Positions 58,030 through 64,000 of a stretch of DNA of 64,000 nucleotides are shown one piece after another (position 1 is the first letter of the stretch; each line of letters opens with the position of its first letter). The stretch is taken from assembly GCA_044368415.1 (NCBI GenBank), contig JBIPLJ010000010.1, positions 34,022 to 98,021 on the forward strand. The letters run 5' to 3'. A model generated the notes under the pieces. The model was not told where the DNA came from and did no database searches. It saw only the letters and a program-made list of their open reading frames with translations. The position numbers and the translations under genes are program-made. This DNA is from UBA4615 sp044368415 (lineage in GTDB: Bacteria; Pseudomonadota; Gammaproteobacteria; Burkholderiales; Burkholderiaceae_E).

Positions 58030-58929
58030 TCAGCCGTGCCCGGGCGAGGCGTGCAGCGCGCCGTCTGGCCCGACCGCGAGCCAGGGCAGGCCGGTGCGCT
58101 CGAGGTGGGCAGGCGCATCGGCCTCGAGCAGCATTGCGATCGTGGTGTAGCCGCCGGCGGCGACCGCGACCGGCGCGACCACCGTCACCGAGCGCCAGTG
58201 TCGGACCGACCGACCGGTGCGCGGATCGAGCAGGTGGCAGTGGCGTAGGCCGTCGCGCTCGAAGAAGCGCTCGTAGTCGCCACTGGTGCAGACCGCGCCG
58301 TCGGTGAGCGCGAAGGCAGCGACCGTGCCGCCCGGGTCGCGCGGGTCCTGGATCGCGATCGACCAGGGCGCGCCGTCGGGCTGCGGCCCGATCGCGCGAA
58401 TGTCGCCGCCGAGGTCGACGAAGCCGTGGCGGGCGCCCGCCGCGCGCAGCGCCTCGGCGCCGCGGTCGGCGGCGTACTCCTTGCCGAAGCCGCCGAAGTC
58501 GAGCTCCATGCCGGCGCGCGGCAGCCGCACGGTGGTGCCGTCGCGGGCCACGTCCTGCCAGCCGATCAGCGGACGCAGCGCGTCGAGCGCGGCGTCGTCG
58601 GGCACGATGCCGCGGCGGAAGTCCCAGGCCCGGCGCAGCACCCCGGAGGTGGCGTCGAAGCGCCCACCGCTGTCGAACCAGAGCGCGTCGGCATAGCCGA
58701 GCAGGGCCTGCGTCTCGGCGTCGACCGGCACGGGTGCCGCGCCGGCGCCGCGGTTGATCGCAGCCACCACGCTGTCGTCGCGGTAGCGGGAGTACTTGGC
58801 CTCGACGCGGCGGACCTCGTCGATGGCGCACCGAGCCCAGGCGCGCGCGCGCGACTCGTCTGGCGCGGCGAGCCGGATCTCGCAGCGGCTCGCCATCGCG
58901 TCGAAGGTGATGCCGAAGGGGCGCAGCAT
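58030..58929 (-). CDS. apbE: FAD:protein FMN transferase (ApbE family)
   Basis: A 299-residue ApbE-type enzyme that attaches FMN through a phosphodiester bond to Thr or Ser of exported proteins. It has DSGGRFDATSGVLRRAWDF, LDFGGFGKEYAADRGAEALRAAG, and DLGGDIRAIG, the Mg/FAD-binding core, with HLLDPRTGRSVRH near the end. No signal peptide is clear with the ATG at 58929, so its location is uncertain. It follows the DUF3570 gene by 17 nt. No obvious flavinylation motif ([S/T]GAT type) was found in the neighbouring proteins. Confidence 0.93.
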   Translation of the reverse strand: MLRPFGITFDAMASRCEIRLAAPDESRARAWARCAIDEVRRVEAKYSRYRDDSVVAAINRGAGAAPVPVDAETQALLGYADALWFDSGGRFDATSGVLRRAWDFRRGIVPDDAALDALRPLIGWQDVARDGTTVRLPRAGMELDFGGFGKEYAADRGAEALRAAGARHGFVDLGGDIRAIGPQPDGAPWSIAIQDPRDPGGTVAAFALTDGAVCTSGDYERFFERDGLRHCHLLDPRTGRSVRHWRSVTVVAPVAVAAGGYTTIAMLLEADAPAHLERTGLPWLAVGPDGALHASPGHG

Positions 58930-58946
58930 CGCCGATGCTCGCCGGA

Positions 58947-60086
58947 TCAGAACAGGTGCGTCAACCCGACCTGCATGATCGTCGCCCGCAGCGGCGCCAG
59001 GCCGCCGGTGCCCGGCCCACCGATCCGCCATTCGCCGCGCTGCTCGTAGTACTCGACCTTGAAGTCGATCAGGTTCGAGCGGTCGATGGCCTTCGCCACG
59101 CGCATGCCCACGGTCGCCGCGCCGAACGCGGACAGGCGCGCATCGGGCGATCGCAGCGCGCCGGTGTCGCTCAGGTACCCGACCGGGAACGGTTCGCCCA
59201 GCGTCGGATCGTAGGTCGGTCCGTAGAAGAAGTTCGCTGCGCTTTGCGTGTAGTAGCGCAGCGAAGGCGTCAGTGTCCAGCCACCGGCCAGTGGCTGTAC
59301 CCATTCGCCGGTGAGCGTGTTCGATCTCACGTCCCAACTGTCGGTGTAGGCGCGCCAGCCCAGGCGCATCGTCGCGCCCGGGCCCTGGAAGTGATGGTTC
59401 CAGCGCAGCAGCACCGCGGTCTGCACGCGCTCGCGGGGCCGCCTGTCGAGCGACTTGTACGGGTCGGAGTAGTAGCCCTCGCCGCGGGCATGTGTCACGT
59501 TGAGCTGCACGATGTCGACCGGCGTCAGCACCTGGGTGACACCGAGCAGCAGATCGGTGGTGCGGCGGCGCTCGTCGATCACGACCCGGTTGACCGGATC
59601 GATCCGGTCGTCCGCACGCCCCAGGCCGAAGCTCCAGGTGCGGTTGTTGTCAGCGCTCGAGACGCCCGCGCGCAGCGACAGCGCGCGCGAGACGTAGTCG
59701 TGCTCGCTCGAGTAGGCGCCGCCGACCGACAGCGTCGCCCGGTCCCAGTGGCGCGTGACGCGAACGTCACCGGCGGTGCGCTCGTCGTGCATCCGGGAGG
59801 CGCTCGAGACCGACGAGTGCCAGCGCGGCGAGGCGCCCGAGACCGAGTCGTAGCTGGTGACGCCCTCGAAGCTCCAGCGGCCCGCCACCGGCACGCGCAG
59901 CCCGATCGATGGGGTGTCGACGCGGATGCGTTTTAAGCCCGGCTGCGAGTCCTGATAGTGGAGCCAGCGCACGTCGAGCTGTGCGCGCTCGGGCGGCGCC
60001 TGGGCCGCCGCCTGCGGGCACACGCCGGGCAGGGCAAGCGCGGCCGCGAGCAGGGCTGGGGCGATCGGGGCGCGGGAGGTGTCCAT
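58947..60086 (-). CDS. DUF3570 family predicted outer-membrane beta-barrel
   Basis: A 379-residue exported protein. A signal peptide ends near PQAAAQA, then alternating strands follow (FEGVTSYDSVSGASPRWH, TRHWDRATLSVGGAYSSEHDYVSRALSLRAGVSS, NVTHARGEGYYSDPYKSLDRRPRERVQTAVLLRWNHHF), ending with GLTHLF, a terminal aromatic residue as in outer-membrane barrels. The DPYKSLDRRPRER segment is characteristic of DUF3570. It is 11 nt after the DUF4266 gene in the cassette. The function is not known. Confidence 0.87.
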   Translation of the reverse strand: MDTSRAPIAPALLAAALALPGVCPQAAAQAPPERAQLDVRWLHYQDSQPGLKRIRVDTPSIGLRVPVAGRWSFEGVTSYDSVSGASPRWHSSVSSASRMHDERTAGDVRVTRHWDRATLSVGGAYSSEHDYVSRALSLRAGVSSADNNRTWSFGLGRADDRIDPVNRVVIDERRRTTDLLLGVTQVLTPVDIVQLNVTHARGEGYYSDPYKSLDRRPRERVQTAVLLRWNHHFQGPGATMRLGWRAYTDSWDVRSNTLTGEWVQPLAGGWTLTPSLRYYTQSAANFFYGPTYDPTLGEPFPVGYLSDTGALRSPDARLSAFGAATVGMRVAKAIDRSNLIDFKVEYYEQRGEWRIGGPGTGGLAPLRATIMQVGLTHLF

Positions 60087-60097
60087 GCGTGGCGCGC

Positions 60098-60331
60098 TCA
60101 GTTACAGCCGCAGCCGCCCCCGCCCACGCCGGTCCCGCCGGAGGAGCCTTCCTTGCTCGGATAGACCTGCTCGCTCATGCGGCTCTCGAGCGAACCCGCG
60201 TCGAAGCGCATCTCGGGCCGGGCGAGCTCGCCCTTCTCCCAGGCCTGGACCGCGACCGGTCCGCTGCAGCCCGTGCCGCCGGCGCCGAGCGCCAGCAGCA
60301 GGAGCAGGCGCAGGCGCAGGCGCGTCGTCAA
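60098..60331 (-). CDS. DUF4266 family small lipoprotein with Gly/Cys tail
   Basis: A 77-residue protein. The signal MTTRLRLRLLLLLALGAGGTGC gives a lipobox-like cleavage before Cys22, leaving a mature peptide of about 56 residues with VQAWEKGELARPEMRFD, SEQVYPSKEGSSGG, and a C-terminal GVGGGGCGCN. The W-E-K-G-x-L-A motif and glycine-rich CGC tail are what I recall as the conserved DUF4266 pattern. The tail looks suited to metal or cofactor binding or to a post-translational modification. Its ATG overlaps the TlpA-like stop (ATGA), so they are coupled. Confidence 0.85.
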   Translation of the reverse strand: MTTRLRLRLLLLLALGAGGTGCSGPVAVQAWEKGELARPEMRFDAGSLESRMSEQVYPSKEGSSGGTGVGGGGCGCN

Positions 60332-60903
60332 GCCGCCCTCGGCGCGAGCGCTTCGCGCAGTGCCGCCTCGAGGGGCGCGCGGTCCTCGTCGCGAAAGCCC
60401 GCGTGGACCGTGCGGATGCGGCCATCGGCCCCGATCAGCACCGAGGTCGGCATCGCGCGCACCGCGTAGCGGCGGGCGCTGTCACCGGCCGGATCGAAGG
60501 CGACGGTAAACGATGCACGGTGCTCGACGAGGAAGCGGCGTGCCGCGTCGGGCTTGGCGTCGAGGTTGACTGCGATCACTTGCAGGCCCTGTGCGCCGTG
60601 GCGCTGGTGCATCGCCTCCATCCAGGGGAACGACTGCCTGCACGGACCGCACCAGGACGCCCAGAAATCGAGCCAGACCACCCGGCCGCGCAGTCCGGCC
60701 AGCGAGACCGTTCCGGCGTCGGTGCGCAGAACCAGCTCGGGGGCCGCCTCGCCCGCGGGCAGCGCGTCGGCCAGCAGCGGGCGCAGCGCGATGCCTGCCG
60801 CGGCGAGCGCGCCGAACTGCAGCACGCGGCGGCGGCCGCGCGTGCGGGCATGCGGGGGCAGGGCATGGTCGGGCAGCAACGGAACGGGCAGTCGGCGGGG
60901 CAT
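60328..60903 (-). CDS. TlpA-like thioredoxin-fold reductase
   Basis: A 191-residue exported thioredoxin-like protein. An arginine-rich start RTRGRRRVLQFGALAAAGIAL is a Tat- or Sec-type signal. The redox motif is WASWCGPC (Cys85, Cys88) and a cis-Pro is in VRAMPTSVLIGADG. It would keep cysteines reduced in the periplasm, perhaps the CGC tail of the next protein. ATG at 60903 is used; ATG at 60933 is possible. A 131-nt gap separates it from ruvA, with a 12-bp palindrome GCGGCCGGCCGC at 60973-60984. Confidence 0.88.
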   Translation of the reverse strand: MPRRLPVPLLPDHALPPHARTRGRRRVLQFGALAAAGIALRPLLADALPAGEAAPELVLRTDAGTVSLAGLRGRVVWLDFWASWCGPCRQSFPWMEAMHQRHGAQGLQVIAVNLDAKPDAARRFLVEHRASFTVAFDPAGDSARRYAVRAMPTSVLIGADGRIRTVHAGFRDEDRAPLEAALREALAPRAA

Positions 60904-61034
60904 GGGGAGACCGTCGGTGGATCCACCGATCATCGGCCGCGAAACCGTCGGCTGCGCCCGATCCGCCGACGGGCGGCCGGCCGCGCTGGATCGGCGCACG
61001 CGTGCCCGCGTCGAGGCCTCGGCCGCGCGACCGC

Positions 61035-61616
61035 TCAGCTGCGCGCGAGCAGTTTCAGCGCCTGGCGGATGCCGTCGGATACGCCCGTCTCGGGCGCCAC
61101 CTGCTGGGCGGCGACCGTCGCCTCGCGCTCGGAATAGCCGAGCGAGAGCAGCGCGCGCAGGATGTCGGCCCCATGGTCCGGCACCGGCGACTGCCCGGCG
61201 ATCGCGGGGAGCTCGGGGCCGAGCTTGCCCTTGAGCTCGAGCAGCAGGCGCTCGGCGGTCTTCTTGCCGATCCCCGGCACCTTTACCAGCCGACCGGCCT
61301 CCTGCAGCGTCACCGCCCGCGCGAGGTCCGCGGCCGACATGCCCGACAGCACCGACAGCGCGGTCCGCGGCCCGACGCTGGAGATCTTGATCAGCGCGCG
61401 AAAGGCGGTGCGCTCGCCCTCGGTCAGGAAGCCGTAGAGGAGCTGCGCATCTTCGCGGACCACGAAGTGGGTGAGCAGCACCACGTGCTCGCCGGCGGGC
61501 GGCAGGTCGTAGAGCGTGCTCATCGGCACGTCGACCTCGTAGCCCGTGCCCTGCACGTCGATCAGCACCTGGGGCGGCGTCTTGGAGAGCAGCACCCCGG
61601 ACAGGCGGCCGATCAT
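61035..61616 (-). CDS. ruvA: Holliday junction branch migration complex subunit RuvA
   Basis: A 193-residue DNA-junction-binding protein. It opens MIGRLSGVLLSKTPPQVLIDVQGTGYEVDVPMST, has the helix-hairpin-helix segments SSVGPRTALSVLSGM and KVPGIGKKTAERLLLELKGKL, and the RuvB-contacting C-terminal domain DILRALLSLGYSEREA. Its ATG overlaps the ruvC stop (ATGA). Confidence 0.97.
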   Translation of the reverse strand: MIGRLSGVLLSKTPPQVLIDVQGTGYEVDVPMSTLYDLPPAGEHVVLLTHFVVREDAQLLYGFLTEGERTAFRALIKISSVGPRTALSVLSGMSAADLARAVTLQEAGRLVKVPGIGKKTAERLLLELKGKLGPELPAIAGQSPVPDHGADILRALLSLGYSEREATVAAQQVAPETGVSDGIRQALKLLARS

Positions 61617-62188
61617 GAGTGCACCAGCCTGCCGCGGCGCACGCGCGCCCCGCGCCGCGCGAGCACCGAGGGCACCGCATGGCCGGCGGCGCCGGCCACC
61701 AGCGTCTCGACCAGCGCCATCGACTGCGCCTGACAGGCCGCGCAGGCGAGCGCATCGGCCGCGTCCTTCGACGGCGTACCCGGCAGGCCGAGCAGTCGCA
61801 CCACCATTTCCTGGACCTGCTGCTTGGTCGCGCGACCGTAGCCGACGACCGCCTGCTTGATCTGCATCGGTGTGAACTCCGCGACGGTGAGCCCCGCGGT
61901 CGCGGCCGCGCAGATTGCTGCCCCCCGAGCCTGGCCGAGCAGCAGCGTCGTCTGCGGGTTCACGTTGACGAAGACGCGCTCGATCGCCGCGGAGGCTGGC
62001 CGGTACGCCTCGATGACCTCCCGCAGCTGCGAGAAGATCGTGGCCAGCCTCGCCGGAAGTTCGCCGTCGGGTACGCGGATCACGCCGCTCGCCACGTACA
62101 CCATGCGGCCTGCTGCGTGCCGCTCGACGATGCCAAAGCCGGTGAGCCGCAGGCCGGGGTCGATGCCGAGGATCCGTTCCATCGGCAT
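61613..62188 (-). CDS. ruvC: Crossover junction endodeoxyribonuclease RuvC
   Basis: A 191-residue Holliday junction resolvase. The first catalytic Asp is in ILGIDPGLRLTGFGI, Glu in SAAIERVFVNVNPQTTLLLGQARGA, and the last acidic pair in TPSKDAADALACAAC. ATG at 62188 or two codons on (MERILG) is possible. The final 20 residues are Arg-rich. It starts 38 nt after purH. Confidence 0.96.
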   Translation of the reverse strand: MPMERILGIDPGLRLTGFGIVERHAAGRMVYVASGVIRVPDGELPARLATIFSQLREVIEAYRPASAAIERVFVNVNPQTTLLLGQARGAAICAAATAGLTVAEFTPMQIKQAVVGYGRATKQQVQEMVVRLLGLPGTPSKDAADALACAACQAQSMALVETLVAGAAGHAVPSVLARRGARVRRGRLVHS

Positions 62189-62226
62189 GGATGATACGCG
62201 GGTGTCCGCGCGGGGCCCGGCGCCGT

Positions 62227-63786
62227 TCAGTGCCTGAAGTGCCGCACGCCCGAGAACACCATCGCGACGCCGCGTTCGTCCGCGGCCGCGACCACCTCCT
62301 CGTCGCGCACCGAGCCGCCTGGCTGGATGACCGCGACCGCACCCGCGTCGACCACGACATCCAGACCGTCGCGGAACGGGAAGAAGGCGTCGGAGGCGAC
62401 CACCGATCCCGACAGCGTGAGGTTTGCGTGCGCCGCCTTGATTGAAGCGATCCGTGCCGAATCGATCCGGCTCATCTGGCCGGCGCCCACGCCGAGCGTG
62501 CGCCCGTCGCCGCAGAACACGATCGCGTTCGACTTCACGAACTTGGCCACCCGCCAGGCGAAGAGCAGGTCATGCATCTGCGCTGGCGTGGGCGCCCGCC
62601 GGGTAACCACCTTCAGGTCCTCGGGCGCGAGGTTCCTGTCGTCGGGCGTCTGCACCAGCAGGCCGCCGCCGACACGCTTCAAGTCGACGTGGTTCGATGC
62701 GCGCGCGATCGGGATCTCGAGGAGCCTGACGTTCTGTTTGGCGGCGAACACGCGTCGCGCCGCATCGTCGAAGCCAGGAGCGATCAGTACCTCGACGAAC
62801 TGCTTGGAGACTTGCTCGGCCGCGACGCCGTCGAGCGGCCGGTTGAACGCGATGATGCCGCCGAAGGCCGAGGTCGGGTCGGTCGCGAAGGCCTTTGTGT
62901 ACGCATCGCCGCAGTCATCACCGATCGCGACGCCGCAGGGGTTCGCATGCTTGACGATCACGCATGCGGCTTCGTCGAAGGTCTTGACGCATTCCCATGC
63001 GGCGTCGGCGTCCGCGATGTTGTTGTACGACAGAGCCTTGCCCTGCAGCTGTCGGTAGTGCGCCAGCGTACCGGCCGCCGGTGCGATATCGCGGTAGAAC
63101 GCGGCGTCTTGATGCGGGTTCTCGCCGTAGCGCATCGCCTGCACGCGCTCGAACTGCATCGTCATCGATTGCGGGAAGACTTCATGGGTGCCGTCGGGGC
63201 GCACGCCCCCCAGCCAGTTCGCGATCGCGCCGTCGTACTGCGCGGTGTGCGCAAACACCTTGCGCGCAAGCTCGAAGCGCGTCGCGTCGGCGACCACGCC
63301 GTGCTCGCGGATCTCGCCGAGCACGCGCCGGTAGTCTTTCGGATCGACCACGACCGCCACGCCCGAGTGGTTCTTTGCGGCCGCGCGCAGCATCGCCGGC
63401 CCGCCGATGTCGATGTTCTCGATCGCATCCTCGAGCGTGCAGTCCAGGCGCGCCACGGTCTGCTGGAACGGATAGAGATTGACCACCAGCAGGTCGATGC
63501 GGCCGATGCCGTGCGCCTCGATCGCCGCCATGTGCTCGGGCGAGTCGCGCCGTGCCAGCAGCCCGCCGTGCACCTTCGGATGCAGGGTTTTCACGCGGCC
63601 GTCGAGCATCTCCGGAAAGCCGGTGTAGTCCGACACCTCGGTGACCGCGAGCCCGGCCTGCTGCAGCAGCTTCGCGGTGCCGCCGGTCGACAGCAGCATC
63701 ACGCCGAGCGCTGCGAGCTGCGAGGCGAGCTCGACGACGCCCTCCTTGTCCGAGACGCTGATCAGGGCGCGTTCGACGCGATGCAT
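62227..63786 (-). CDS. purH: Bifunctional AICAR formyltransferase / IMP cyclohydrolase
   Basis: A 519-residue enzyme for the last two steps of IMP synthesis. The N-terminal MGS-like cyclohydrolase domain has ALISVSDKEGVVELASQLAALG and TVHPKVHGG-like TLHPKVHGGLLARRD; the transformylase has MRYGENPHQDAAFYRD, VIVKHANPCGVA and the final VFSGVRHFRH. Length and start are normal. It follows fis by 26 nt. Confidence 0.98.
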   Translation of the reverse strand: MHRVERALISVSDKEGVVELASQLAALGVMLLSTGGTAKLLQQAGLAVTEVSDYTGFPEMLDGRVKTLHPKVHGGLLARRDSPEHMAAIEAHGIGRIDLLVVNLYPFQQTVARLDCTLEDAIENIDIGGPAMLRAAAKNHSGVAVVVDPKDYRRVLGEIREHGVVADATRFELARKVFAHTAQYDGAIANWLGGVRPDGTHEVFPQSMTMQFERVQAMRYGENPHQDAAFYRDIAPAAGTLAHYRQLQGKALSYNNIADADAAWECVKTFDEAACVIVKHANPCGVAIGDDCGDAYTKAFATDPTSAFGGIIAFNRPLDGVAAEQVSKQFVEVLIAPGFDDAARRVFAAKQNVRLLEIPIARASNHVDLKRVGGGLLVQTPDDRNLAPEDLKVVTRRAPTPAQMHDLLFAWRVAKFVKSNAIVFCGDGRTLGVGAGQMSRIDSARIASIKAAHANLTLSGSVVASDAFFPFRDGLDVVVDAGAVAVIQPGGSVRDEEVVAAADERGVAMVFSGVRHFRH

Positions 63787-63812
63787 GGTGAGTCTCTCCC
63801 GGTGGGGGCCGC

Positions 63813-64000
63813 TCAGAGCAGGCCGTAGTGCTGCAGTTTCTTGCGGAGGGTGTTGCGGTTGATGCCGAGCATTTCGCTGGCGCGCAGCTGGTTGCCGTGC
63901 GCCTGCTTCATCACGACCTCGAGCATCGGCCGCTCGACCGAGGCCAGCACCATGTCGTAGATCGCGCTGGGTCGCGCGCCCTCGAGGTCGCGGAAGTACT
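63813..64000 (-). CDS. fis: DNA-binding protein Fis, 3' portion (start outside window)
   Basis: The last 61 or so codons of Fis on the minus strand, reading YFRDLEGARPSAIYDMVLASVE, RPMLEVVMKQAHGNQLRASEMLG, INRNTLRKKLQHYGLL before the TGA at 63813-63815. The helix-turn-helix is in the last part. Fis is a nucleoid protein and growth-phase regulator; the fis-purH order is typical of Burkholderiales. Confidence 0.95.
   Translation of the reverse strand, partial: YFRDLEGARPSAIYDMVLASVERPMLEVVMKQAHGNQLRASEMLGINRNTLRKKLQHYGLL

Overview
The window looks like a chromosomal segment of a high-GC betaproteobacterium, most likely in the Burkholderiales. The evidence is the fis-purH-ruvC-ruvA...ruvB locus, the ybgC-tolQRA-tolB-pal-cpoB envelope locus, the thiS/thiG/trmB neighbourhood, TRAP and DctP transport genes, and the general GC-rich coding pattern. 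No rRNA, CRISPR array, intact insertion sequence or prophage is visible. Both ends cut a gene: an acyl-CoA synthetase on the left and fis on the right.

Layout. Positions 1-3311 hold an acyl-CoA activation and dehydrogenation operon. Positions 3372-9465 hold an MGMT-like protein, a TauE/SafE exporter, a DUF2848 protein and a DUF1445-type putative hydro-lyase, divergent from a complete TRAP transporter. Positions 9527-13114 hold, on the minus strand, sui1, an SDR, trmB, thiG, a LEA14-like lipoprotein and thiS. Positions 13185-14636 encode a predicted secreted beta-propeller lipoprotein. Positions about 14640-20130 form a compositionally different accessory patch: a Lon-substrate-binding-domain gene, a DUF808 gene bracketed by two copies of a 74-nt repeat, a PrlF antitoxin with a truncated YhaV toxin, and phoX behind a Pho-box-like site. 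Housekeeping and metabolic genes follow (folE-like, tRNA-Gly, a TruC-like pseudouridine synthase, a beta-hydroxyacid dehydrogenase, an HDAC-like amidohydrolase), then a decayed ECF sigma/anti-sigma pair at 24554-25787.

Positions 26095-33068 carry an MBL hydrolase divergent from a YhaO-like nuclease, YhaN-like SMC ATPase and WYL regulator operon. DUF2917/LysR, a complete Mla/Mce-type lipid transport operon, a DUF6152 protein, glutathione peroxidase, an MlrC-like M81 peptidase with an iron-type dehydrogenase, a glycosyltransferase, a second acyl-CoA ligase, a receiver/protease pair, a DUF1488-like protein and a sensor kinase fill 33292-49007. From tRNA-Lys to the right end, the minus strand reads fis, purH, ruvC, ruvA, then TlpA-DUF4266-DUF3570-ApbE, then ruvB, rhomboid protease, ybgC, tolQ, tolR, tolA, tolB, pal, cpoB and a YeeE/YedE transporter.

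The most interesting candidates are: (1) the TlpA-DUF4266-DUF3570-ApbE cassette between ruvA and ruvB, which looks like a compact envelope redox or maturation system built around a tiny lipoprotein with a Gly/Cys tail; (2) the YhaO-YhaN-WYL operon; (3) the accessory patch with paired repeats and a broken toxin-antitoxin module; and (4) a recurring arrangement in which a -10-like TAGAAT/TATAAT hexamer sits only 6-9 nt before the start codon, predicting leaderless or nearly leaderless mRNAs for thiS, thiG, a LysR gene, tolB, ybgC and ruvB. All function calls rest on reading the sequence; no database search was run.
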